Positions 11,228 to 23,431 of a stretch of 64,000 nucleotides of DNA are shown here, piece by piece; position 1 is the stretch's first letter; each line of letters opens with the position of its first letter. Source of the stretch: Toxonevra muliebris (Eukaryota; Arthropoda; Insecta; Diptera; Pallopteridae); contig OY829327.1 in the NCBI GenBank assembly GCA_963691655.1, positions 60,028,079 to 60,092,078 of the forward strand. Direction: 5' to 3'. The notes below the pieces were generated by a model, which searched no databases, had not been told where the DNA came from, and saw only the letters and a program-made list of their open reading frames with translations. A program made the position numbers and the translations under genes.

Positions 11228-11490
11228 TAAGATAAAATTTCATATTTTTTACTAAAAATTTCGTTAAAAAAGTAGCAAATTTTTTAGTTTGAAACAACAC
11301 ATTGCACTGTGGGGCCAAATCTATTTTCGTTGGTCGAAATTCTGAAATTTGGTTTATTTGCTCATGGGAGATTTTTAGAAACTTTTTTTTTTGATGTTTT
11401 GTTCAATATCAATTTTTTTAATTGCACAGTCCAACAGCATTTTTGCAACAGAATAGCTACCCTATAATCCTGAAAGGGTATGTTGTATAG

Positions 11491-13232
11491 ACCATTTTTG
11501 TAAAACAAACATATAGTCCAGCACGTCTCAGTTTTTTTTTTTTGGGTCAAAGTTTTCTTATTTTGGTCGAAGGGAGCTGAATACTAAGTGCAAAAAGTGT
11601 TATAAATTGATGTCTGAGGAAAATCTTATTGGCAAAGTTTTATAGTAGAATTTGACAAGGGTCATTTCTGTAGAACATTTTAACCCTTTAGTTCCTCTTT
11701 TTATAAGTCAATTTGACCCCGCTTTTGATGAAAACCTCAAAAGTTCTTTCAAAAGAGGCATTTAAGGATTAAAATATTCCACAAAAATATTTGCCAAAAA
11801 ATTTCGCTAGGGGTCACCAAAGACCTTAAAGTCATATATATAACGGTTAACGGTTTCTAAAAGGAAATAGCAGCCTACCCACATAAATAAAATATACTAT
11901 ATGTGAATTCAGTTTTATGATTAATTTAGATAACTATAACATTAATTTTGACCAACAAGGGGACGTCCCCAGGTGTCCGGCGCCGATTTGACTGATTTTC
12001 ATAAATGTTGTAGGGGACGGAAATCTAATAGATACGTAGTGTATATTCGGTCATGCAGTACTGTAACATTTGCAGAAACAAAAGCGTTAAAAAAGCCATT
12101 ATTTGTCGGCAGATCACGCACTTAACAGCAAGGGACTGTTGCAGCGATGCTCCTTGGTGGCGCTTATGCTTGGCCAGCAGCCAGTACATTTTGAACGTTT
12201 TTGCTTCTGCAAATGCTGCAGTAATGCATAACCGAACATACGCGTATTTTTTTTATCTGCGGAAAAACGGTTTTAAGTTGAGTTCCACCTCCCAAAGAAG
12301 GAGGTGTAAAAGTAGAAACCTGGGGACGTTCCCTGGTATGTTGTATTCTGGGTTCTCGTGGTTAGCGACTCTCGTATACGGATTATAAGTAGTGTGAGTA
12401 GTAACGTACAAAAATAACATATTTGTGAAAATTAAGAATTTACAAATTTGCATAATAAACCCAAATTAGGAAAAAATTAAAGATGGCGGAGCTGTTTGCA
12501 AAGTAAAAGATTGGTTTTGTCTTATTTATGGAAATTTAGCGCATCATCAAAACTGAAGGAAAATACGTACGTAATTAAAGAACCATATTTTTTTTATTAT
12601 TTTGGAACAAGATTTTTTTCTAAAATTTTCATACTACTATTATGGCACAACAGTCACTGGAGGGCCAATACCGAGTTTTTCATACCAAAAGCTATGTGTA
12701 CATCTTGAAAAAGTGGTATATTGGCCTAATATAAAGGCGGTGGCAAAACACTAGCATTTTCTACGTCCATGACTCGGATTGAACCGCCATATCTCATACC
12801 AAACGCCTGCTAGTTCTGCGTAAATTACAATTTTCATAGAAGTAAAAAACTATTTCCTTTTATCAGCCGTTAACCGTTATATATATGACTTTTATGTCCT
12901 TGGGTACCCCTAGTGAAATTTTCTGGCAAATATTTTTGTGGAATATTTTAATCCTTAAATGCCTCTTTTGAAAGAACTTTTGAGGTTGTCATCAAAAAAG
13001 GGGTCAAATTGTCCCAAAAAAAAAGAGGAACTAAAGGGTTAAAATGTTCTACAGAAATGACCCTTGCAAAATTCTACCATACAGCTTTGCCAATAAGATT
13101 TTCCTCAGACATCAAATTATAAAACTTTCTGCACTTAGTATTCAGCTCCCTTCGACCAAAATAAGAAAATTTTGATCCACTGTAAAAAAAACTGAGACGT
13201 GCTGGACTATAAGTTTGTTTTACAAAAATGGT
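11491..13232. mobile_element. Foldback-type element with arms of about 380 bp, copy 1
   Basis: The arm at 11491-11870 is the reverse complement of 12850-13232 over about 380 bases with few differences; both include TATATATAACGGTTAACGG, GGGGTCAAATTGWCYC-like sequence, and CGAAGGGAGCTGAATACTAAG. The spacer of about 980 bases has its own nested inverted repeat: CGGTCATGCAGTACTG near 12048 against GCAGTAATGCATAACCGAA near 12220. The left side extends further out (to about 11420) than the right, judging by copy 2 at 18696-19310, so the right end is truncated. No transposase is encoded. ORFs here are by-products of the inverted repeats. Confidence 0.85.
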
Positions 13233-16156
13233 GCAGCCAAGAAGTCTTAATTTGTTGGACTATGTAGTTATACAAAAATATTAATAGTTAAACTGTTTGG
13301 TAAAAGCCTAAAAGTCAAGTTACTCTGTTCTAGACATAGCGCATGTTGTAGGCCTAGTCACTCAACATCAGTACTTAGGGGGAGAAAAACTCTTTTCAGT
13401 GCAAAAGGTTTGTGTTTTATTTTAAACATAAGAGAAAGGCGCTTACAACCAAATACTGGAGCTTTTGTTTGGATCATCTTGCGGGAAAGTAAACATCGGA
13501 TTTGAACTATCACACTGTGCTCTGATTTCATACCTTTTTTGGCAAAGGTTTTGATAGGTGTTCTTACTTAATTAAAGACCGAGAAATTAATCTTTTGTAT
13601 GATATACAAAAGACTAATTTTTCTAGTTTTTAGACTTGAAAAATTTTTTGAGCAAAGGGCATAGACGGGCTTCCATGTCAGAAATGCACCCAAACCGAAT
13701 CAAGTTTCGCATAGACGCTTTTGAAGCACTTGATTTAAGGATGATTTGGCTAAATTTTCAGACCATTATCTGCAATTTTTAATTAAACTCTATACATAGT
13801 ATAGAGTTGCCATGATACATTTTATAGTAATTTCAATTTTATGTTTTCCATTTATGTCTTCCATTTATGTCTGCTGCTCCGAACAGTTACCATTTTTAAA
13901 TTTTTTTGGTATTATGTTAATGGGGCAAAAAAGCGATTTATCTTGGAACGGACAAAAAATACCTGTAAGGACAGGAGATAATGGATTTCAAAAATATATT
14001 GTATTATATAAATTATTATAACAAATGTAACATTATGGCCCAAACCGGACGTAACCACAATACTCTGGAGCACTTTCTATCCAACAAGCTTACTATGATC
14101 CCGGTCACATTTTTTATGTCGCATAGTGTTGTTGGTCTGCTTTTAAAATTTAGTTGAAGAATTGTATGCGGCTATTTGTTAGGATGCCATAACAAAATTA
14201 AAAATATCAATCGGTTTTTAAGGGAGCCCTACAGCAGCAATTGCTAAATGTATCTGATGAGTAATGGGGGTAATGAGTTTGTACTGAAAACACATACATT
14301 TTTTTTTACTCCTGTCGGAATAAGACTAATAGATACACATTAGAGATTATGATTTTATATTTACATTCGTCGGTGCTAAATTTTTCTATTGCTTAGAAGC
14401 CAAAAAAAAAAGTATTTTGTTCTAATTATTTGACTTTTTGTGGCCACTCCGAGAACTGCGATCAGCTTTTATCAAAAATTTCCGAGCTAAAAATTTAAGT
14501 TAGGTAGAATCGGTAGTGTTGGCCGTCTTGGCGTAAGTGTTTAGTATGGTTGTCTGCTACTAATATCTGTATGACTAAACTTAGTCACAATAACTACGCT
14601 GTAAATACGCTACGATTTTTTAAATTTATATTTTCGTAAAGTCGTTTTTTTTTTACCAAATCGAAAAAATATAAGCTCTTGTCAGAAGAAATAAGCGCTT
14701 TAGTCACTTGGTAGCCCTAGCCTAGTGGTTAGTGTGCTGGACTGCTACGGAGAGGTGCCCGGGATTAAAGCTCAACACTTAAAAATCAAAAAAAGAAAAA
14801 TAAAAATTTGGAATTATGAATAGTCCGCTGATACCGAATTTCGATATTCTGCTAAAATTAGTCAATTTATGAATAAAAAAGCATAAATTAATCATGGCAT
14901 TTACTTAAAATTAAAACAAAGCAAAGAAGAAAGTAATTCACGTTTTTTACCACGGTAAATACATGCAAAAATATCGCTCAATATTCCTTTAAAAGAATAG
15001 TGTAATGCTTATCTCAAAAAATGTGATTTTGAAGTTAATTTTATTAAAATCCTTTATTCTTGCTCTACCTTTTGTGAAAGGGTCATAACGACATCTTATA
15101 TACTCTCCGTGGTGAAGGAGTAGATATTGTTCTCAAAAAATTTAAAGCTTTTGAGTTATGACATCTCAAGTCTCATACAAAAAAAGTCTCTCCTATCACT
15201 CCTAAAACTCTCATAAGTTGGTCGCAATCCCCTCCTTAAATATAGTCTTAATATTTCGTCTTTTGTGGAGATTTCGATTTTGGGATATTCAAGGGAAAGA
15301 GTTCTTTTACAAAAAAATACACTAGTCAATACTAAATTTGCGTCAGGCACCTCTTAAATTATTTCTACATAATACGCGCTCTGATCACGATGGCGTACTT
15401 AGTTTTTCGTCTACATGCCAGGTTTCGAGATATTTGAATTTGAAAATGTTGGAAACTGTTAACCACTTTTTTTTAGTTCTAAATTCACAGCAGCACCGTT
15501 TAACTCACAACTAAATCATGACAAACACAGTCTATATTTCATATAGCTTATGAGATATCTTGATGCAAATACGAACTTGCATTTGCTTTAACCTCGGTTA
15601 TTTTTCTAATATGAAGTCATAATTTTTTCTTCGTTTGTTAGTTTTTATTTTTTTCAGTTTAGAAAAGAGTACTAATAAATAGCAATATTTTTGTGCCAAA
15701 AAATAAGTTACAATCCATTTAATTCAAAAAGTAGGTGAGCTAGAGTAGAAATAACTGTTTTTGCATAAAGCTTGAACCTTTTTATAAGTCCACGCAGAAA
15801 AAAGTTACAGTTTGTTGAGTAGTGCACTTTTTAAGAGTTAAATTTAGCGGTCACTCATCCTAAATTTCAAGCAAAAACTTCAAATCGTTAACTAGAAAAA
15901 CTGTAAATGTAGTAGTTATTCTTTCAAAAAAGGCAAAATTCATTTCAAAGACAAAAGGTCGAGTTGTGTCTCATAGTGTAATCATTCGAAATAATTGGTC
16001 AATGTAGTTTACTAACATAACAACTAATTATATGGAACCAAACTTTGCTTCACTTACTAGTAATGCGTTTATTGATATTTTTTAGTTGAAGATTCACGTA
16101 TTTTTATATGGCATCTGTTTTTGCCTGCTTAAATTATTGCCAATATTTCTTTTCAG
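13233..16156. other. Intergenic or upstream region of the TTLL5-like gene
   Basis: Apart from the SINE at 14711-14815 I see no element with clear ends and no coding region. The first coding exon and promoter of the TTLL5-like gene probably lie here or further left, but I cannot place them. The short + strand ORF at 13812-14021 (hydrophobic start) lacks support. Confidence 0.4.
14711..14815 (+). repeat. tRNA-derived SINE, copy 1
   Basis: TAGCCTAGTGGTTAGTGTGC resembles a tRNA D-arm/A-box, followed 30 bases later by a degenerate B-box (CCCGGGATTAAAGCTC) and an A-rich tail. A second copy of the same family is at 49503-49610, with the same CTAGTGGTTAGTRTGYTGGA core. The poor B-box argues against a working tRNA gene. 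Confidence 0.6.
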
Positions 16157-19100
16157 TTGTAGAAGCATTGAGAAACCGGCTGATGATGCATGGATAACAA
16201 GTGGAAGATTTGGTTCTCGTGATGCTGTTCTGGTATTTCGTACCAGTATTCTTAAAACTGGAGGGAGAAAATCTCTTTCGGCAAATGTCTCCAGCTCATC
16301 AATTCCGGAAAGCTTGCCGCCACAACCTCAATTGAAGAGTTATAAAGACGTCGAGAGTCTTTTTGAATGCAATTCTGTTTACAGTTTAAGCTCACCGCTG
16401 CCATCAACTAGCAAAAGCGGCGCAAATAATGGATTGTTGTTACCGAATAACCTAGATACACGGCGGGGATTAAATAATAATGCGAAGTCAAGTGTAAAGG
16501 TGCTGCCTTCTATTAGCTCAGGTCAGAGGGAACTATATATGACGGTGCAAAAATCTCGAAAGTTGGGATTTCAAAAAGCTACACTACAATCCAGAAAGTA
16601 TTTATTTGATTCACTATCGTCCAGTGATAACTCTATATCAAGTGAAAGTGATGATCCTCAGGATACAGAGCTATCCAATCGTAAATTGCATTCAAATGAT
16701 GAAAATGCTTCAAACAACTGTAATCCTGAAGAGGACTATGATCAAGCTGGTGGTAGTGAACTAAGTGAAAACCAAAGCTGTGAAGGTGATGATCAACAAA
16801 ATCTTAGCGAAGATGATTACGAGAATATACCATATGCCACCAATATGCCTGCGGTTAAATTAAAGATAACCTATAAATTCATGCAGACAGAAACTAAACT
16901 TCTGAGGAAGATTTTTGTGCGCCATGGTCTGTCTGAGGTTCAGGAGGATGAGAATTTCAGCATTCTTTGGACAGGTGTTCACATGAAACCAGATATCCTC
17001 CGAAATCTTGCGCCTTATCAACGAGTGAACCATTTTCCTAGGTAAGACTATTAAGATTTAATGAATATAAATAACACTGTTCAATAACTGCAAGCTTTTG
17101 AAAACGAGCAGAGACGGGACAAGCGCACTTAGGGTAATGGGTGGTCGCTGAGTCCGAATCCGTGGTTCGTTTTGCTCTGCTGAGTCAATTTTTTTTATTG
17201 ACATAAAATTTTTTAAAATTAAAAAATAAAATAAAAATACAGTTCATATTTTTTTTCATAAAAACGTCAATTTAGGAAAGAAAAAATTTTTTTTGGAATT
17301 TTTTTTTATTTTTTACCTTTTTAAATTTTTTAAAAATTTGTTTTTTTTCTTAATTAATTTATTTTTTCGTAATTTTTTTCATCCTCGTTATCATTGTTCA
17401 CTTTTGTCTCGCTGTTAGCTGAAAGCAATGATGGCCAAACGCGATTCGCAGCCGTACATACATATGAAAAATATGTTCAGTACGTAGTTAGGGAAAGAAA
17501 GCTACAACAAAAGTGTAAGTTGTACCGTTATCATATTGTTTAAAATCCACTGCGTTTGCAAAAATTTCTTTGTGTATATCTACAAATAAATTTAGATTTT
17601 GTTGTTAAATTTTGAAGGAAGCTTGGAGTAAGCTGTCACTGGTTTTATTATTTAAAAAAACTATATGCTTCCGAGTAGTGTCTTGAGAACCGTGATGTGT
17701 ACAAAAATTTAATTCAGCATGTTTTGTACTACGTACTGAACATCTTTTCAAGTACGCCGATCCCATCCGTACATACATATGTAATAAGAGTTTAACTCTC
17801 TAACCACCTATTTTAATTAATCGATAAGTGCAAATTTATTTTTTTTTAATTAATTGGTAGACCGAAAGAATAAGCACAAATATGTGGTCGGTTTGCCAAT
17901 GCAACCAATGCATTTATAAGGCTTGGATGGGATAAATTGTGTAAATGGCGATTTGCCACGAAATGGAATTAATTACACTGCCATGCGAATTTGTGGTCAA
18001 AACTTTTCATCACGTTTTCGAGAAAATCATTGCTTTAAGCTAACAACAACAATAAAAGTGAACAATGATAACGAGGATGAAAAAATTACGAAAAAATAAA
18101 TTAATTAACTAAAAAAAATTTTTTTTTTAAATTAAAAAAATAAAAGAAATCCAAAATTTTTTTTTAAAAATGGATGCTTTGATGAAAAAAAATATGAACT
18201 GTATTTTTATTTTTTTTTTCAATTTTACAAATTTTGATGTAAAAAAAAAAAAAAATTGTGACGTTGCAGAGCAAAATGGACCGCGGATTCGGACTCAGCG
18301 ACCCCTATTACCCTAAGTGCACTTGTTCGTCTCTGCTCATTTTTGGCTGTTGAACAGTGTAATCAGTTAATCTATTCTACTTTAAGGTCATACGAGTTAA
18401 CACGAAAGGACAGACTTTATAAAAATATTGAAAGGATGCAGCATCTCCGTGGAACTAAGCATTTTGACATTGTACCCCAATCCTTTATATTGCCAGTGGA
18501 ATACAAGGATTTAGTGTCTGCTCATAACAAACATCGGGGTCCATGGATAGTTAAACCAGCTGCTTCAAGCCGCGGTCGCGGAATATTTATTGTAAACTCT
18601 GTAAGTATCCGACTCTATACTAATTCATACTCTACACCCTAATAGTATTTCAACTGAACCTTAACAAATTCCATTAAATTTATAATAAGGAAATAAGGAA
18701 ATAGCCGCCTGCCAATAGAAACAAAATGTACTATAATGTTAATTCAGCATTATGGCTAATTAAGATAACTGTAACTTTAATTTTGGCTACCAAGGGAACG
18801 TTCCCAAGTGTCCGGCGTCGATTTTTCCGATTCGGGTCGGAAATCTAAGAGATACGTAGGTATGTTCGGTTATGCAGTACTGCCACAATACTGCAAAATT
18901 AGCTGAAACAAAATTGTTCAAAATTCCATTTTTGTCTGCTGATCATGCATTTAACAGCAATGGACTGCTGTAGCGATGCTTTTTGGCGCCGCTGATACCA
19001 GCCGCCAAATATTGCATTTTGAACGTTTTTGCTTCTGAAAATTCTGCAGTATTGCATAAGCGAACATACCCATATTTTTTATCGGCGGAAAAACTAACGG

Positions 19101-22100
19101 ATTGGTTTTCCTCAGACATCAATTTATAAAACTTTTTGCACTTAGTATACAGCTCCCTTCGACCAAAATATGAAAACTTTGACCCACTGTAAAAAAAAAA
19201 ACTGAGACGTGCTGAACTATAAGTTTATTTTACATAAATGGTATATACAACATGCCCTTTCAGGATTATAGGGTGGCTATTTTGTTGCAAAAATGCTGTT
19301 GAACTGTGTAATTGGCTAATTGAAAGACCTCAAACTTTGACCCATCCAAAAACATGTTTATTTTAAAAATGTTTAGTCGGTCAGAGATTTATCCATTGTA
19401 TCCATAAGTATCATAAAAATTTTTGTACACCGGGTTTCAACTTATTGAAAAAAATTTCAAAATAATCTAATTTGAAGTTTCGGAAAGAGAGCGTAGGGAG
19501 CAAATTACATTACGCCATTTGTGAAAATTGGCCAAAATCACTAACTAATTGTATTCTACAGGATTCACGTCACGAATCAGAGAAAATCATTTATCTGACG
19601 TTTTCGTAGTTAACATTGCCAACTAACTGAACTTACTTCGATTTAGTGTTGCCAGCTATAAAGCAAAATTCAGCTGTTTTTTGTTTACATCGTTGCAAAC
19701 TATTCAAATTAAACTTAATTACTACATTAAAAGTAAATTATTAGTAGTAGAGATTTTTGATTCTCCTGCAAAAAAAATAAAACAAAAATGTCAATTGGGG
19801 CCTTCCTAAATGATGATAACTGTATATAAGTTTCATCGTTTGATTAATTTGCAAAAACCCTAACATAAAATGTTTATTAAAATTAAATTTTTGATGTATT
19901 ATAATTAAGCGTGGCTACCTACATCTTTACAACTTAAGTCTCTGCTATTTTAGTATAATTTACAAATTTTAGAAACAGTACTAAATAAACGGAAATTGAA
20001 AACAAATTTGTGTGTTCCTTACTGCGTGGGCAGTAAGTTGAAAATCTTCAAAAGCGAACCGCTTTTCGAATCAAAATAAAATTCGTTTAACACTTAATTT
20101 CTTTTATAATTTTTAAACTACATTTTATAAAATTTAACAAACAAACGAGGGGGAAATAAAAACGAATACGGAATACGATATTATCGTATAACAAAAAGAG
20201 AACCGAAAACAAAAACAATTCAATTACAAGAAAATGTTACAGTGCAAAACATATTAAAATACAAAATAAAATCCACACAGAATTTGTTTTAAGTTCAATT
20301 GTTTTGAAAAATGGAAACTTCAAAATTTATCATTTAATTCGTTTGTTATACACCCAACGACAAAGAAAAAATTCATGTAGCAACATCTATTTCCATATAG
20401 AAAGTTATAATATAGTCATATCAATTGGTACTTTTTTCTAGCCCAGAATGTATTTCGTGATATCGTTTATGAGACAAATTCAAAGTTTTAAAGTTCTGCT
20501 ATCGCGGGATGTCTCCAGCATAGATAGCTGCTATAAGGAGATATCAAACAATATCTCACTATCCATAAAATGAGGTGCATAGTTGTGTTTCACCCACTTC
20601 TCTGGCCGAGACCTGTTGAAGTGTGTAAAATATTTTTATTCACTCAGAATCAATCTCACAAATTTCGAATTTTTTGTGACAATTTCATGGCCACGACGGG
20701 ATTAATAATACCGTTTTCGCGTCGGCATTTCAGTCGAGATTAATGATAGACCTGTATAAATTTTTGTTATAAATAAAACTGCTTCTTTCAAGCCCCTACA
20801 CAATAGTCCCCCCTTAAGCAGGGATAATAGAATAGCTTTAACTGATTGCAATATGTAGGTATATTTCATTGCATCTATGGGTGTAGGGTATTTGCTGTTC
20901 GAATATGATTGAACTTAATACATTTTCTTATTTCGGAATGATAAATCATATTATATGAAATTTATAGCCTGACCAGATTCCCCAGGACGAGCAGGTACTC
21001 GTATCGAAGTACGTAGCGGATCCACTTTGTATCGATGGCCATAAATGTGATCTTCGAATATATGTGCTCGTCACTTCCTTCGATCCTCTTATTATATATA
21101 TTTACGAAGAGGGTTTGGTACGTTTGGCGACAGTGAAGTATGATCGCAATGCAGACAACTTGTGGAACCCCTGTATGCATCTTTGCAACTACAGCATCAA
21201 TAAATATCACTCAGACTATATAAAATCGAACGATGCTCATGATGAGGATGTGGGCCATAAGTGGACACTATCTGCTCTTTTACGGCATTTAAAGTCACAA
21301 AACTGCGATATATGTCAGCTAATGTCCAACATTGAGGACTTAATTATTAAATCAATCCTCGCTTGCGCTCAATCGATAATATCCGCCTGCCGCATGTTTG
21401 TTCCTAGTGGAAATAATTGCTTTGAGCTGTATGGTTTTGATATTTTAATTGATGACACTCTGAAACCGTGGCTGTTGGAAGTTAATCTTTCGCCATCAAT
21501 GGGAGTTGACAGCCCGCTTGATTCTAAAGTGAAGGCATGTCTCATTACAGACGTTTTGACATGCATAGGCATTCCTGCTTATGGGCCCGCCATGCGGACA
21601 CACTATGACAGTAAGTGGACTCGATTCCGAAACGTAAGCTGCTCACGTCGAACTACTTCATCAGAACCAAGTGCTACCAGTAATGCAAGCGTTCGTCGAT
21701 CAGCAGGGGGAACTGGTTTACCAACTGCTCCTCCGTTAACTATGGAAGAACAACGAATTGTACGAAATGCACGTTTACAAAATGCACGACGTGGTGGATT
21801 TGTTCGCATTTTTCCCACGGTGGATACTACACAACGATATGGTGTTTTTTTGGATTCTGCTACTGGTATACCATTGTCAACGCCTTTGGCACAGGGACAA
21901 GTTTCATATTCGATGATATTACCGCACAACTACAATCAGATGCTTTTTAGCAATCTCTATGAGAAGGATGATCATGGCGTTAAGGAGGAAAACTCGCTCC
22001 AAGATCGAATGATCCAATACGAGCGTGCACTGCCAGTGGGCTCACTGAACTTGTTCGATTGCAAGCGAATACAATCAAAATGTGTTGAAGAGGGAAAGCG

Positions 22101-22746
22101 ACTGCGTAAACAGATAATAAAATTAATCGATAACGGCTCAGAATTGACCCAATTACAAGCCAGGCAAGCATTCGCCTTATACTTAGATGCAGTTTTGCGT
22201 CGATTAACAGTCGAGCCACGAGATTATCACGAGAAACTCATACTTAAATTTCTTAATCGGGTCGGCGGAGCCATTAAGGCCCCGGTATTTTTTCGTAATC
22301 CACAAAATATTCGTATTATTAGCAAGGCGCGTTCAGCTATGATTGCTAAACTTTTGGGTGATTTTCTGGAACAGTACAACAGAGATACCGAAGCTTACGT
22401 AGATTCGTTTGATCATTTCGGAATGATTCCGACAAATCTATTTGGTGAATTTCTTTCACAAGCACAGGAAATGGACCTGGAATATGTGCTGGCGCTGCAC
22501 ACAAATCTCACTGGTAATATGTCATATTTGTACAACCGATGTGGGCTGTCAGTTCCTCGAACTCCTCCCATTCCGTCTGGCATGCATGGTTTTCTGAAGG
22601 CGTTGCCTGCAATGGTATTAAGCGGTTCTGGTGCTAGAGACTTTAATAAACACGATGGCTATTACAAGAGTTACGAAAAAGATTTTACAGGACCGAAAAA
22701 CGATAAGTTACCTGATGTAGCAATTAGTAAGGGTATCAAACGGTAA
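16157..22746 (+). CDS. TTLL5: Tubulin polyglutamylase, TTLL5-like, exons 16157-17041, 18387-18600, 20968-22746
   Basis: The product adds glutamate side chains to tubulin tails, changing how motors and severing enzymes use microtubules. The first visible exon has a Ser-rich, acidic low-complexity stretch, then the start of the TTL core ([34 protein letters not shown]). The second has [13 protein letters not shown] and the ATP-grasp loop [17 protein letters not shown]. The third begins [19 protein letters not shown] and carries [32 protein letters not shown] and [15 protein letters not shown] motifs, then a basic region and long tail. Splices are AG|gtaaga...ttaag|G (splitting an Arg codon) and TCT|gtaagt...tttatag|CCT; both restore the family sequence exactly. 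No in-frame ATG precedes the core: the exon follows a good acceptor (TATTTCTTTTCAG, ending 16156), so the N-terminus is in an unseen upstream exon. The stop at 22744 reads CGGTAAG, so further splicing is possible. About 960 residues are visible. The family assignment is firm; TTLL5 rather than another TTLL is likely. Confidence 0.93.
17075..18359. mobile_element. Long-inverted-repeat element inside TTLL5 intron, TAA target duplication
   Basis: The left end CACTGTTCAA and right end TTGAACAGTG are perfect inverted repeats flanked by TAA (17072-17074 and 18360-18362). Inverted similarity continues for roughly 300 bases on each side: GAGCAGAGACG, CACTTAGGGTAAT, GGTCGCTGAGTCCGAATCC, then CATCCTCGTTATCATTGTTC. 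More inverted pairs lie inside, for example GTTAGCTGAAAGCAATGAT near 17415 against its complement near 18030. The element is 1285 bp with no ORF. It ends 27 bases before exon 18387, so it supplies most of the sequence upstream of that acceptor. Confidence 0.9.
18696..19310. mobile_element. Foldback-type element, copy 2, inside TTLL5 intron 2, internally deleted
   Basis: This matches copy 1 (11491-13232): 18696-19085 corresponds to about 11860-12270 (AAGGAAATAG, GTGTCCGGCG, ATGCAGTACTG), and 19105-19310 corresponds to the right arm, then continues into the outer part that copy 1 keeps only on its left (CCCTTTCAGGATTATAGGGT). One arm is therefore missing here, and the middle to right-arm part equivalent to 12270-13090 is deleted. 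Same strand as copy 1. Confidence 0.85.
19311..20967. other. Remainder of TTLL5 intron 2, no recognised feature
   Basis: AT-rich intron with no recognised gene or element ends. A stretch at 20560-20830 is less AT-rich and contains TATAAATAAAACTGCTTC near 20768, which may be part of an old LTR or other retroelement; this could not be confirmed. The acceptor TTTATAG ends the intron at 20967. Confidence 0.4.
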
Positions 22747-23020
22747 GAAGGGTGCTAATTAGTAAATAAGTTGAAAATGTCCGTTTACATTGGATTTTAA
22801 AATCCATTTGCATTAAATTTACTTACCCAAAGCTTTATAATTTTATCGTGTGATAGTATAAATTGTATGCTTTGAGGCCGGTGTGGAAATTTTAAATTAT
22901 GATCTGTACAAGTTTTTATTTTATTTTTTTATAGAATATATATTACCAATACACTGCAATTATATTCAACGAAATTTAGGCTCTTAAATTATACACCAAA
23001 ATCCGAATTGAAATATTTTT

Positions 23021-23026
23021 AATAAA
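23021..23026 (+). terminator. Candidate polyadenylation signal of the TTLL5-like gene
   Basis: AATAAA lies 275 bases after the stop codon and is the first canonical hexamer downstream of it. A second one (AAATAAAAG) occurs near 23170 next to a hairpin (CATATACATTTTATGTATATG, about 23179-23199). Confidence 0.45.
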
Positions 23027-23199
23027 GGATTAGCGTACAATCGATTCTAATAATAATATTCTAGTTTCTAACTGCTATTGCAATTTACATCATAATTGTA
23101 AGGTATACAAGCACTATTTAAGCAATTATATTTATTATTATTATAATACATTTATACTTAGTAACGAAAATAAAAGCCATATACATTTTATGTATATGC

Positions 23200-23431
23200 G
23201 TCGTTTAGGTTCAAACCCAGATAAGTTACCCAAATAAAAATTTACTGAAATTAAAAAAATGTGTACTTTGGCCATCTAATCAAACGTTTTGCATTGCAAA
23301 ATAAGAGGAAATTAGGTGTATTTGAAACTTAAGAGTTACATACCAGAGAACTTCGCTTTACTCTGCAACCAAAGTGGAAAAATCTCTACTTAGGCTAAAA
23401 GTTACTTATCTGGGCTTGAAGCTAGACGACT
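23200..23431. mobile_element. Short MITE of about 230 bp downstream of TTLL5
   Basis: The left end reads GTCGTTTAGGTTCAAACCCA and the right end, reverse-complemented, GTCGTCTAGCTTCAAGCCCA; both continue GATAAGT. That is about 29 inverted bases with four differences. I could not define a target duplication. No coding sequence. Confidence 0.7.

Noticed and set aside
12053..12453. Overlapping ORFs on both strands between the foldback arms
   Set aside because: They arise from the nested inverted repeats; the second copy in TTLL5 does not preserve the frames.
21603..22219. Minus-strand ORFs in the third TTLL5 exon
   Set aside because: They are antisense shadows of the well-supported + strand coding exon.
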